Assembly: GCA_963771655.1 (NCBI GenBank)
Contig: CAVYUG010000009.1
Coordinates: 372,001-436,000, forward strand
From: JAWVFM01 sp963771655
GTDB taxonomy: Bacteria > Actinomycetota > Thermoleophilia > Solirubrobacterales > 70-9
Direction of reading: 5' to 3'
Length of the DNA stretch: 64,000 nucleotides
The translations under genes and the position numbers were made by a program. This document shows positions 52,185 to 61,673 of the stretch, one piece after another (position 1 is the first letter of the stretch; every line of letters starts with the position of its first letter). The notes under the pieces were generated by a model that was given only the letters and a program-made list of their open reading frames with translations, was not told the origin of the DNA and made no database searches.

Positions 52185-53546
52185 CTAGAGCCGCGCGAGC
52201 ACGCGCTCGTGGAAGGCGTCCTCGGCGAGCAGGTAGCCACGGATCGCGTGCTTCACGCCGGTGGCGATGGGCTCCGGCGGCCAGGGGAGGACGCGCCGGT
52301 TGACGAACGGGCACTCGGCGGCGTGCGAGCCGTCGCCCACCAGCAGGTCGGCCAGCACGTCGCCGTTGCGATAGCTCATCGAGACGCCGTGGCCGATGCA
52401 GCCGAGGCCGTAGACCGCGTCGCGCCCGCCGCCGATATAACCGAGCGCCGGCGTGAGGTCGGCGGTGACCGAGAACGGCCCACCCCAGCGATGGGTGATC
52501 TCCACCCCCTCGAGCTGCGGCCAGAGCCAGCGCACGTGCTCCTCGAGGTGCGCCCAGGCGCTCTCGCTTCTGTCGAAGTCGAGCCGGCCGCCGCTCGGCA
52601 GCCCCACCGGCCCGCCGCCCATCGCGATCCGCCGGTCGGGCGTGAGCCGGTAGTAATGGATGAGGTTGCGGGCGTCCTCGATGCCCTCCCGGCCCTCCCA
52701 GCCGATCGAGTCGAGCTGGGCCTCGGTGAGCGGCGCCGTGGCGATCATGTAGGTGAAGGCCGGCTGCTGCTTTCGCGCGAGCGGGCCGAACTGCTGTGAG
52801 TAGGCGTTGGTCGCGAGGGCGAGCTTCGGCGCCGTTGCCGAGCCGGCCGGTGTCGAGAGGCGGAAGGCGCCGCTCGCGCGATCGCGCGTGATGGCCTCGA
52901 CCGGTGTGCCCTCGAAGACCCTGACGCCGGCCGCGAGCGCAAGCCGGCGCTCCTCGCGCACAAGCTTCGCCGGGTTGATCAGCGCCAGGCGCCGCTCCCA
53001 CATCGCGCCGAGGTAGCGCTCGGAGCGAACCCGCTCGGCAGTCGCATCGGCGTCGATCCACTCGATCCCGTCGAACCCGAGCGAGCCCATCAGCTCGACC
53101 TCGTGCTGAAGGCGCTTCACGTAGCTCGGGGTCGTGGCGACGCGGAGGAACCCGGGACGGATCTTGTCGCAGTCGACGCCCTCCGAGTCGATGAAGCGCT
53201 CGAGCTCGTCGACGCAGCCCTCCATATAGGTGTGGGCCGCCTTCAGGAACCGCTTGCCGCGGATGAGCGCCGTCGTGCCGAATCCGAGTCCCACCACCGT
53301 CATCGCGAACGAGCCGTTTCGCCCGCTCGCGCCGTAGCCGACCTCCCGCGCCTCGAGCACCGCCACCTCGAGCGCCGGGTCGCGCCGCTTCAGCGCCAGC
53401 GCCGTCGACATGCCGAGGAACCCGCCGCCGACGATCGCGACGTCGGCCTCGAGCTCGCCCTCGAGCGGCGCGGTGGGCTCGTAGTCGCCGTACTCGGCGA
53501 GCCAGAGCGAGAGCGGCGAGTCGGGCAGCTCGACCATCGACTCCAT
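52185..53546 (-). CDS. FAD-dependent amine/amino-acid oxidase (PuuB/DAO-like)
   Basis: 453 residues. FAD-binding GxGxxG: VAIVGGGFLGMSTAL, followed by GYGASGRNGSF, typical of gamma-glutamylputrescine oxidase and related D-amino-acid oxidase proteins. The C-terminal YIGGGRDAVYGLGCIGHGVSMSY completes the FAD site (written in two parts: YIGGGRDAVYGLG and HGVSMSY). Substrate is likely an amine or amino acid. It faces the lipoprotein gene at 53561. Confidence 0.88.
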   Translation of the reverse strand: MESMVELPDSPLSLWLAEYGDYEPTAPLEGELEADVAIVGGGFLGMSTALALKRRDPALEVAVLEAREVGYGASGRNGSFAMTVVGLGFGTTALIRGKRFLKAAHTYMEGCVDELERFIDSEGVDCDKIRPGFLRVATTPSYVKRLQHEVELMGSLGFDGIEWIDADATAERVRSERYLGAMWERRLALINPAKLVREERRLALAAGVRVFEGTPVEAITRDRASGAFRLSTPAGSATAPKLALATNAYSQQFGPLARKQQPAFTYMIATAPLTEAQLDSIGWEGREGIEDARNLIHYYRLTPDRRIAMGGGPVGLPSGGRLDFDRSESAWAHLEEHVRWLWPQLEGVEITHRWGGPFSVTADLTPALGYIGGGRDAVYGLGCIGHGVSMSYRNGDVLADLLVGDGSHAAECPFVNRRVLPWPPEPIATGVKHAIRGYLLAEDAFHERVLARL

Positions 53547-53560
53547 CGTAGGATCGTGCC

Positions 53561-54064
53561 ATCGTCCACGCTCGCCCGACCCTCGCCGGCCTCGCGGCCG
53601 CCGCCGTCGCGCTCGTCATCGCCGGCTGCGGAGACGGCGGCGACACGACGACGATCATCGAGACGACGCCAACCGCGTCGCCGCCGACGACGGTCACGAC
53701 GGCCACGACGAGCGTGCCGCCCCCGACCGCTTCCACCACGACGGCCTCGGCCCAGGCCTTCATGATCGACCCGCTCGGCAAGCGCTCGTCGGAGCCCAGC
53801 ACGTTCGCCTTCAGCGTCGACGGCGACCTGGTCGGCCAGGACCTCCAGTGGTCGGGCTGGGGCTCGGACCCGGCGACCGCCACCGGCACGCTCGTCGAGC
53901 GCAAGGGCGGGTCGCTCAAGACCGTGCCGGTCGAGGGCACGGTGACCCTCAGGGGCCTCACCGATTGCCGCGGCGCGCGCTACTACGCGCGCGCGAACGT
54001 GACGGTCCCGGCGAGCGCGCCGTTCCAGCCGGGCGCGATCACGCTCGGCTCGCCCTGCGAGTAG
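53561..54064 (+). CDS. Lipoprotein with unusual start
   Basis: About 167 residues. GLAAAAVALVIAGCGDGG is a lipoprotein signal with lipobox Cys, then a Thr/Pro-rich linker (TTPTASPPTTVTT) and a small beta domain (FAFSVDGDLVGQDLQW, later GTVTLRGLTDCRGARYYA) with two Cys. The frame opens after a TAG at 53549; no ATG, GTG or TTG precedes the signal, and ATC 53561 is the nearest possible start. The GTG at 53556 is out of frame. Either a rare start or a small indel. Confidence 0.6.
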   Translation: MVHARPTLAGLAAAAVALVIAGCGDGGDTTTIIETTPTASPPTTVTTATTSVPPPTASTTTASAQAFMIDPLGKRSSEPSTFAFSVDGDLVGQDLQWSGWGSDPATATGTLVERKGGSLKTVPVEGTVTLRGLTDCRGARYYARANVTVPASAPFQPGAITLGSPCE

Positions 54065-54070
54065 CGGCGG

Positions 54071-54469
54071 CTAGCTCGTCGACCCGACGCCCGTCGCGTC
54101 GATGCAGTCCTGGACGGTCGAGACCTGCGGCTTCTTCTTGCTGTAGCTGTTGAAGCTCACCACCGCGTGGCCGTACTGCGAGTAGCCACCGCCGCCCTTG
54201 GCGTAGTAGGCGGCGTCCTTGGGAGTCTTGAAGACGTCGATGAAGATGATGTCGCTCGGGATCGGCACCGAGACCTTGCCGATCTCCTTCAACGTCGGGT
54301 TCGGCGTGTCGTCGACCTTGTTCTTCACCTTCGCGTCGCTGAGGCACTGCGAGAGCGCGGTCAGGGGGTCGTTGGGGAAGCCGCTGTTGCTGCTGCTCCC
54401 GCCCCCGCAGCCGGCCAGCGCAAGCGCCCCCACCGCCGCGATCCCGGCCAGAGATCCGCGCCTCCTCAT
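54071..54469 (-). CDS. Small lipoprotein
   Basis: 132 residues. LAGIAAVGALALAGCGGGSSS is a lipoprotein signal. The mature domain (LTALSQCLSDAKVKNKVDD and IDVFKTPKDAAYYAKG) has two Cys and is of unknown function. Convergent with the preceding lipoprotein gene (6-bp gap) and upstream of nothing on its strand. Confidence 0.72.
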   Translation of the reverse strand: MRRRGSLAGIAAVGALALAGCGGGSSSNSGFPNDPLTALSQCLSDAKVKNKVDDTPNPTLKEIGKVSVPIPSDIIFIDVFKTPKDAAYYAKGGGGYSQYGHAVVSFNSYSKKKPQVSTVQDCIDATGVGSTS

Positions 54470-54509
54470 CGCGCGCGATCGTATAAGAGGCGCCGGGCCG
54501 GACTGAGCG

Positions 54510-55058
54510 CTACTTGGCCGTGAACGATCCGTACATCCCGGCCGTGTAGTGGCCCGGGATGTTGCAGAACATCACGTACTTGCCCGGCTTCAGGGCAATC
54601 GTCGCCGACTTCGTCTTGCCCGCCGCGACGTCCGGGATCTCGCCCGGCGAGTTGAGGACGTCTTCGTTCACCGACCCGTCGGGCTTGGTCGGAAGGCTGC
54701 CCGGCTTCGCGTTCGTCTTCGCCAACACCATCTCGTGAGTGATCTGGCCGTTGTTCACCGCCGAGATGCGGACCTTGCCCGCGCTCGAGGTGACGGCCGC
54801 CGGCTTGAAGAAGTCATCACCCATGCCGATTTCCACTCCCGACGCCGTGGCGGCCGCGCCGCCGCCGGTGGTCGCCTCGCTCGTCGCGTCGGTGGTCGCG
54901 TTGGAGCCGCCGTCGCCGATCGCGATCGCCGTGATCGCCCCAGCCACGAGGATGAGGATGATCGCCGCGGCGAACACCTTCGTGCCCGTGTACTCGCCCT
55001 CCTCCTTCTCGGGCGGCCGAGGCTCCTCCTCGGTCTCGGGCGTGAGCGTGGCGGTCAT
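54510..55058 (-). CDS. Membrane-anchored cupredoxin
   Basis: 182 residues from ATG 55058. A charged cytoplasmic head (EEEPRPPEKEEGEYTG), one transmembrane helix (VFAAAIILILVAGAITAIAI), a linker rich in Ala/Thr, and a blue-copper domain. The copper ligands are His in ITHEMV, Cys in MFCNIPGH, His in the same segment and Met in AGMYG. Probably an extracytoplasmic electron carrier. A frame extending to 55397 has no ribosome site and no family support. Confidence 0.87.
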   Translation of the reverse strand: MTATLTPETEEEPRPPEKEEGEYTGTKVFAAAIILILVAGAITAIAIGDGGSNATTDATSEATTGGGAAATASGVEIGMGDDFFKPAAVTSSAGKVRISAVNNGQITHEMVLAKTNAKPGSLPTKPDGSVNEDVLNSPGEIPDVAAGKTKSATIALKPGKYVMFCNIPGHYTAGMYGSFTAK

Positions 55059-55194
55059 GTGGGGAATTCGACACCAGCCCGCCGGGCGTCGCATCGGTGA
55101 AGTCCGCCCTCGGAACGGCGGAAAGAGCGCCGGCATGCTCCGTGGAAGGCCGCAACGGCGGGTGAGGCGCGCCCCGCGCGGGTAGCGTTTCCCC

Positions 55195-55434
55195 ATGGCC
55201 ATCACCGGATTCGCGGCGCGGTTCGCAACTGTGCGCTGGCGCGTCGCCCTCGACGTCGCCCGCTGGCTCTTCAAGCAGGGCCGCGAGCGGCTCAACCGCA
55301 ACCTCAGCCCCGAGGAGCGCGGCGAGCTCTGGGATCTCATGAAGCGCTCGAAGGGCAGGCGGGCGAACCTGAGCCCGGGCGAGCAGAGCCGCTTCATGGA
55401 CCTCGTGAAGCAGGGGGCGACGGGGCGCGACTAG
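55195..55434 (+). CDS. Conserved hypothetical protein, 79 residues
   Basis: Short basic protein. RWLFKQGRERLNRNLSPEERGEL and LSPGEQSRFMDLVKQG are two related helical motifs (an LSPxE repeat). No membrane segment. I know similar short proteins in actinobacteria without function. It overlaps the nagA stop by 4 bp on the opposite strand. Confidence 0.65.
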   Translation: MAITGFAARFATVRWRVALDVARWLFKQGRERLNRNLSPEERGELWDLMKRSKGRRANLSPGEQSRFMDLVKQGATGRD

Positions 55435-56549
55435 CCATTCGGGGGGGCGATCCAGCGGCCCGCGAGCATCGTCCGGCGCACCTCGCCCACCTCCCCCAGC
55501 TCCACGAGATCGGCCGGCGAGCCGGGCGCGAGCGGAGGCGGCAGTCCGATCGCCGCGGCCGGCGCCTCGGCGGCCGCCAGGATGGCGTCGGCGAGGCTCG
55601 CGCCGGTCATCGCCGCCCAGTTGCGGACCGCCTCGTCGAGCTTGAGCGTGCTCCCGGCCAGGGTCCCGTCGGCGAGGCGCGCACCGCCCGCCGGGTCGGA
55701 CTCGATCGCCTCACCCGCCATGCGGTAGCGACCGGGCGGGGCGGCGGCGGCCGGGGTCGCATCGCTGACGAGGACGACGCGCCGACCGGCCGTCCGGCGC
55801 ACGATCTCGAGGACAAGCCGGTCGACGTGGATGCCGTCGGCGATGAGGCCGGCGCTCACCCGCTCGTCGACCAGCGCGACACCGGCGAGGCCGGGCGCGC
55901 GATGCCCGAGCGGCGCCATCGCGTTGAAGAGGTGCGTCGCCATCGTGGCCCCGGCGTCGATCGCCGCGAGGGCGGTCACTGCGTCAGCCCCGGAGTGGCC
56001 GAGTGCGACAACCACGCCGCGACCCGAGAGCTCGGCGATGAGCTCGAGCGCCCCCGGGAGCTCAGGCGCGATCGTCACGAGGCGCACCGCCGGCGATCGA
56101 AGCCAGTCCGGGACCCCGCCGGCGGGGGATCGCAGGCGGTCCGGCGGGTGCATGCCCGCGTGCTCCGGGTTGAGGAACGGCCCCTCGACGTGCGCGCCGC
56201 ACACGGGCGAGGAGGGGTCGGCCGCGCGCTCGGCGATCTCTTGCAGTGCCTGCTCGGCGGTCTCATCGTCGGGGCTGACGAGCGTCGGCAGGTAGCTCGT
56301 GACCCCGGCCGCGAGCTGCACCCGGTCGATCTCCTCGAGCGCCGCAGGGCCGTCAACGACCTCATGGCCGCCGGCGCCGTTGACCTGCAGGTCGCAGAGA
56401 CCGGGCGCGAGGATCCCCTCGACCGCATCGTCCGGGTCTCGCGGTGGCTCGCCCACGCCCGCAGCAGCGATCGCGGCGCCCTCCACCTCGACCCAGCCGG
56501 CCTCGATCGCGCCGGAGCGCGCGACGCGCCCCGCGAGCACGACGCTCAC
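55431..56549 (-). CDS. nagA: N-acetylglucosamine-6-phosphate deacetylase
   Basis: About 372 residues from GTG 56549. Amidohydrolase fold: APGLCDLQVNGAGGHEV, the metal-site Glu in HVEGPFLNPEHAG, GHSGA, ATHLFNAM, and the general-base Asp in VLVSDATPA. Converts GlcNAc-6-P to GlcN-6-P. The start overlaps the upstream NagB-DUF218 gene by 4 bp (GTGA), so the two steps of amino-sugar breakdown are translationally coupled. Confidence 0.92.
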   Translation of the reverse strand: MSVVLAGRVARSGAIEAGWVEVEGAAIAAAGVGEPPRDPDDAVEGILAPGLCDLQVNGAGGHEVVDGPAALEEIDRVQLAAGVTSYLPTLVSPDDETAEQALQEIAERAADPSSPVCGAHVEGPFLNPEHAGMHPPDRLRSPAGGVPDWLRSPAVRLVTIAPELPGALELIAELSGRGVVVALGHSGADAVTALAAIDAGATMATHLFNAMAPLGHRAPGLAGVALVDERVSAGLIADGIHVDRLVLEIVRRTAGRRVVLVSDATPAAAAPPGRYRMAGEAIESDPAGGARLADGTLAGSTLKLDEAVRNWAAMTGASLADAILAAAEAPAAAIGLPPPLAPGSPADLVELGEVGEVRRTMLAGRWIAPPNG

Positions 56550-57811
56550 GCCCCGGCTCCCAGCCCCGGCGCCGCGGGAAGGCGCATCGTCGCCATCGCG
56601 AGCCGCCGCTCGCGCGGCGCGAGGCGGACCTTCGCGAGCTCGTCGGCCAGGTGCGCGAGCCATGGCCCGTGGCGTTCGAAGGCGAACGACAGACCGAGCC
56701 CGAACGAGCGATACGGCGCGAAGAAGTAGGGCATCCGGATGTGCCAGGCCGACGTGACCACGGTGACGCGACGCACGTCGCCGATCGCGCGGACGAGGGG
56801 CAGCGAGCGGGTCGCGTTCTCAGCCGTGTTGCGCCCCGCATCCTCCAGCACCGCCGGCACGTCGTCGAGCCTCCATTCGGCCTTCATCTGCTCGGCCTCC
56901 GAGGGGCCGTGCGGCGTGCGCGTGTAGCCGGTGAGGATGACCGCCCGCGGCCGGTCGCGCCGGCATTCCTCCGCGGCCCGGGCAAGGCGCTGGTCGGTCT
57001 CGGCGGAGATCCGGTGGATGGCGCTCGTCGGGTCGCGGTGGCCGAGGATGATCACCGCGCGGTCGCTCGACCAGCTCGGCTCGGGGCGCAGGAGCGCCGC
57101 CGCGGACTCGTCGCAGACGACCGTGAGACGGGGATGGTCGCGCAGGAACGACGCGGGGCAGCCGGGCCCCGGCTCGCCCTCCAGCATCGCCCGCAGCGCC
57201 TCGGCCTTTGCCTCGCCCGTAGCGAGGAGCAGGATCTCACGTGCGTCGCGGAGCGTTCGGAGGCCGGTCGTCAGCGCCTCGCGTGGGACCGCTTCGAGCT
57301 CGCCACCGAAGTCGCCGGCCGCGTCCTCACGGGTCGCATCGTGAAGCAGCACGCGGCGGGCCCCCGCGTCCGGCGGCGAGCCGGGCTCGTCGAACGCAAC
57401 GTGGCCGTCGCGCCCGATCCCGAGAACCACGAGGTCGATCGGTGCCGAGTCGAGCATGGCCTGATGACGCGCGCACTCGGCGTCCGGATCGGCCGCCGCG
57501 CCGTCGAGCCCGTGGAAGGTCCCGAAGTGCACGGTCGAGAGCTCGCGGCGGAGGTAGTCGCGATAGCTCCGCTCGTCGTCGGCGCCGAGCCCCAGGTACT
57601 CGTCAAGCTGGAACAGCGTCGCTCGCTCGGGCGCGAGGCTGCCGTCGAGCGCGTGCGCGCGAAGCGCCTCGTACATCCCGAGCGGGGTATGGCCGGTCGG
57701 GAGGATGAGCCGAAGGTCCGGCCGCGCCCGCAGCCGGTTGGCCACCAGCTCGCCCGCGAGAAGGGCGACGTTTCGGTGGTGGCCGAGCACGAGCGGCGTC
57801 GCCGTGGCCAT
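56546..57811 (-). CDS. nagB: Glucosamine-6-phosphate deaminase fused to DUF218/YdcF-like domain
   Basis: 421 residues. Residues about 1-245 are NagB: LPTGHTPLGMYEAL, FQLDEYLGL (active Asp), IGRDGHVAFDEPGS (the Asp-His-Glu set) and ATGEAKAEALRAML. Residues about 246-421 are a DUF218 (YdcF/SanA/ElyC-like) domain: AVIILGHRDP, VILTGYTRTPHGPSEAE, NTAENATRSL and VTSAWHIRMPYFF. The first domain turns GlcN-6-P into Fru-6-P and ammonia. I do not know this fusion from standard genomes. The next gene, nagA, is coupled. Confidence 0.87.
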   Translation of the reverse strand: MATATPLVLGHHRNVALLAGELVANRLRARPDLRLILPTGHTPLGMYEALRAHALDGSLAPERATLFQLDEYLGLGADDERSYRDYLRRELSTVHFGTFHGLDGAAADPDAECARHQAMLDSAPIDLVVLGIGRDGHVAFDEPGSPPDAGARRVLLHDATREDAAGDFGGELEAVPREALTTGLRTLRDAREILLLATGEAKAEALRAMLEGEPGPGCPASFLRDHPRLTVVCDESAAALLRPEPSWSSDRAVIILGHRDPTSAIHRISAETDQRLARAAEECRRDRPRAVILTGYTRTPHGPSEAEQMKAEWRLDDVPAVLEDAGRNTAENATRSLPLVRAIGDVRRVTVVTSAWHIRMPYFFAPYRSFGLGLSFAFERHGPWLAHLADELAKVRLAPRERRLAMATMRLPAAPGLGAGA

Positions 57812-57895
57812 CTTCGTCGAGCCTATATCCGCGCCCCGTCCGGTTCCGACGAGGGCGGGGGTCTACCCTGTGTAGGCAGGCAACCGCGAGGACCG

Positions 57896-59095
57896 ATGAA
57901 GTTCCTTCGACGCATCTCCACCCGGCAGCTCCTGACGCTCTGCGCCTCGGTTGTCGTGTTCGTCATCGGGGCCGCCGTCGTCGCGTTCGCCACGACCGGC
58001 GGCGGGCCGAAGCCGCCGCCTAAGAAGCTTCCCGTGGCCATCCACGACGCCCTCGCGGCCCCGGCAGTTCCCGGCGTGACCGCCCGGGTCCAGTTCACCA
58101 ACGACCTCGTGGACGGCGCCGACATCCAGGGCTCCGACCCGCTCTTGAGCGGAGCCAGCGGCCGCCTCTGGGCCTCGGCCCGCGGCCAGTTGCGGCTCGA
58201 GCTCCAGTCCGACATCTCGAACCACGACTCAGTCGGCGACGCCCAGGTCCTGGTCGACAAGCGCCACATCACGGCGTACGACTCGAGCTCGAACACCGCC
58301 TACGAGGCCACGCTTCCCAAGGAGAGGGCTGATCGCGCTGCTCACGGACGTCGCGTCCCCTCGGTTACGCGGATCCAGCGCGCGCTGGCGAAGGTCGCCA
58401 AGCGCGCCTTCCTGAGCGGCGCGATCCCCTCCGACGTCGCCGGCCAGCCCACCTACACCGTTCGGGTCCGCCCGAAGCGGAACGCCGGCCTCCTCGGCGG
58501 CGCCGAGGTCGCCTGGGACGCCGCCCACGGCGCCCCGCTGCGGGCGGCCGTCTACGCGAAGGGCTCGAGCTCGCCGGTCCTCGAGCTCAGGGCCACCGAC
58601 ATCTCCTTCGGCCCGGTCTCGAAGTCGGTCTTCGACGTCTCGCCGCCGAAAGGCGCGAAGGTCGAGAAGCTGAGCCCGCCGAAGCGGGCGCATGGCCACG
58701 ATGGCCACGTGATGAAGGTGAGCGGCCTGGCGGCCGTCGCCCAGCACACGTCGTTCCGGCCCTCGGCGCCGGCGTCGCTCGCCGGCATGAGCCGCAACGG
58801 CGTCCACCTCGTCGGGCACGGCCGGAGGACGGGGGCGCTCGTCACCTACGGCCGCGGCCTCGGCGGCATCGCCGTACTCGAGCTCCCCGCGAAGGCCGGC
58901 TCGTCGAAGAGCAGCTCCGCGGGCGGCCGGAGGCACGGGCTCGAGCTCCCGGCCGTTGCCGTCAACGGCGCCAAGGGCGAGGAGCTCGACACGGCGCTCG
59001 GCACGATCGTGCGCTTCGAGCGCGCGGGCGTCGAGTACACGGTCGCGGGCTCGGTCCACGCGCCCGTCGCCAGGTCCGCCGCGCGCGGCCTCTGA
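57896..59095 (+). CDS. LolA/DUF2092-like exported protein
   Basis: 399 residues. RISTRQLLTLCASVVVFVIGAAV is a signal-anchor near the N-terminus. The first half (RLWASARGQLRLELQSD and HITAYDSSSNTAYEA) resembles the incomplete beta-barrel of LolA/RseB-type proteins; the second half (SVFDVSPPKGAKVEKL, then a His/Gly-rich and Ser-rich part) is variable. It probably acts outside the membrane. A gap of 5 bp separates it from the ABC transporter genes, so they form one operon. GAGG precedes the ATG. Confidence 0.78.
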   Translation: MKFLRRISTRQLLTLCASVVVFVIGAAVVAFATTGGGPKPPPKKLPVAIHDALAAPAVPGVTARVQFTNDLVDGADIQGSDPLLSGASGRLWASARGQLRLELQSDISNHDSVGDAQVLVDKRHITAYDSSSNTAYEATLPKERADRAAHGRRVPSVTRIQRALAKVAKRAFLSGAIPSDVAGQPTYTVRVRPKRNAGLLGGAEVAWDAAHGAPLRAAVYAKGSSSPVLELRATDISFGPVSKSVFDVSPPKGAKVEKLSPPKRAHGHDGHVMKVSGLAAVAQHTSFRPSAPASLAGMSRNGVHLVGHGRRTGALVTYGRGLGGIAVLELPAKAGSSKSSSAGGRRHGLELPAVAVNGAKGEELDTALGTIVRFERAGVEYTVAGSVHAPVARSAARGL

Positions 59096-59100
59096 CCCTG

Positions 59101-60063
<963 letters not shown>

Positions 60064-60879
60064 GTGCCCGGCGTCTTCACCGTCTACCGCTGGGAGCTGC
60101 GGAAGCTCCGTGCGCAGAAGCGCACCTACCTCGGCCTCGGCGCGGCCGCGCTGGCGCCGACCATCTTCGCCGTCGCCCTCGCCACCCAGAAGGGCGGCCC
60201 CCACGACGTCGCCTTCGGCCGCTACCTGCACGACACCGGCCTCGCGATGCCGCTCGTGCTCCTTCTCTTCGGCTCGATCTGGATGTTTCCGCTGATCACG
60301 GCGCTCGTCGCCGGCGACATCGTCGCGGCCGAGGATCGCCACTCGACCCTGAAGACCATCCTCACCCGCTCGGTCGAGCGCCACCAGATCTTCATCGCCA
60401 AGGCACTGGCGACCGCGAGCTACGCGGTGCTCGCGATCATCATCACGGGCGTCGTCGCCGTCCTCGGCGGGGTCCTCGTCTCGGGCTTCAACCCGATCAC
60501 GACGCTCTCCGGCGCCCAGGTCTCGGCCCCACGCGGCCTGGGGCTCGTGTGGGCGAGCCTCGGCGTCTACCTCATACCGATCCTCTCCATCGCGTGCATC
60601 GGCCTTCTGTTTTCGACCGTGTTCCGAAACAGCGGTGCGGCTGTCGTCGGCACGCTGATGTTCTCGCTGCTCGTCCAGCTGATCGGGATCCTCCCCGGGC
60701 TCGGCGGGCTGCATCCCTACCTCCTGAGCACGCAGTTCTCCGCCTGGCAGGGCTTCCTCCGCGTCCCCGTCGACTGGGCGCCGATCCTGCGCGCGCTCTG
60801 GGTCTGCGCGCTCTACGCCGTGCCTGCGCTCGTCGCCGCTTTCCTCGTCTTCCTGCGGCGCGACGTAGCGGGCGAATAG
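60064..60879 (+). CDS. ABC-2 type transporter permease
   Basis: 271 residues with six hydrophobic segments. VYRWELRKLRAQKRTYLGLG is the usual basic start before helix 1; GDIVAAEDRHSTLKTIL (the elbow/coupling region) and ILSIACIGLLFSTVFRNSG are typical of ABC-2 exporters. The start GTG 60064 touches the ATPase stop. Substrate unknown; the LolA-like partner suggests lipids or a surface product. Confidence 0.9.
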   Translation: MPGVFTVYRWELRKLRAQKRTYLGLGAAALAPTIFAVALATQKGGPHDVAFGRYLHDTGLAMPLVLLLFGSIWMFPLITALVAGDIVAAEDRHSTLKTILTRSVERHQIFIAKALATASYAVLAIIITGVVAVLGGVLVSGFNPITTLSGAQVSAPRGLGLVWASLGVYLIPILSIACIGLLFSTVFRNSGAAVVGTLMFSLLVQLIGILPGLGGLHPYLLSTQFSAWQGFLRVPVDWAPILRALWVCALYAVPALVAAFLVFLRRDVAGE

Positions 60880-61004
60880 ATCGCCGTTTGCACGGCGGCA
60901 GGAGCGCAACGCCGTCGAGCGTCTACGTTGGGTCGGCCCCAGCTTCGAACTCGGCCGGCTGTAGGGTCGCCGCCGCAACCGCGCCTACCTTGGAGGACCG
61001 ATCC

Positions 61005-61670
61005 ATGGCCGACACCGACGCTCCCGATGCGAGCCGCGAGCCCGTCCGCTTCCTCGTCTTCTCCGCCTCGCTTCGAGACGGTGCGCTCAACACACGCCTC
61101 GCCGAGCTCGCCGCGCGATGCCTCGAGCACCACGGCGGCACTGTCGATCTCGCCTCGATGGCCGACTTCGACTGCCCCTCCTACAACGCCGACGTCCAAG
61201 ACTCCGATGGCTTTCCCGAGGGCGCCGACCGGCTCCGCGAGCTGATTCAGACCACGGACGCGTTCGTCATCAGCTCGCCCGAGTACAACGCCTCGATGCC
61301 GGGCGTGCTGAAGAACGCGCTCGACTGGGTCTCGCGCTTCAAGCCGCAGCCGTTCAACGAGAAGCACGGCCTGCTGATGTCGGCCTCGCCCTCGATGGTG
61401 GGCGGCAACCGGGGGCTGTGGACGCTGCGGGTTCCGTTCGAGCACCTGGGCGCGCGGATCTACCCCGACATGTTCTCGCTCGCCCAGTCCCATCAGGCCT
61501 TCGACGGCGACGGGCGAATCGCCAGCGGGCAGCTTCAGGAACGCTTCGACGCCACCCTCGTGGGCTTCATGGACCTTGTCGAGGCGGCCAAGCACTACCC
61601 GTGCGTCAAGACCGCGTGGGTCGAGTACCTGGGCGAGCATCCGGACCCGGCCCTCGACCGGGTCGAGTAG
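61005..61670 (+). CDS. NADPH-dependent FMN reductase family
   Basis: 221 residues. Flavodoxin-like fold: FSASLRDGALNTRLAELAA (FMN phosphate loop), FVISSPEYNASMPGVLKNALDWVSR (the SPEYNxSxPGxLKNALDW signature, here in two pieces: SPEYNASMPGVLKNALDW). GGAGG lies 8 nt before the ATG. Probably a quinone, azo or chromate-type reductase. It starts 125 bp after the ABC operon and is followed by the methyltransferase after 3 bp. Confidence 0.9.
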   Translation: MADTDAPDASREPVRFLVFSASLRDGALNTRLAELAARCLEHHGGTVDLASMADFDCPSYNADVQDSDGFPEGADRLRELIQTTDAFVISSPEYNASMPGVLKNALDWVSRFKPQPFNEKHGLLMSASPSMVGGNRGLWTLRVPFEHLGARIYPDMFSLAQSHQAFDGDGRIASGQLQERFDATLVGFMDLVEAAKHYPCVKTAWVEYLGEHPDPALDRVE

Positions 61671-61673
61671 ACG

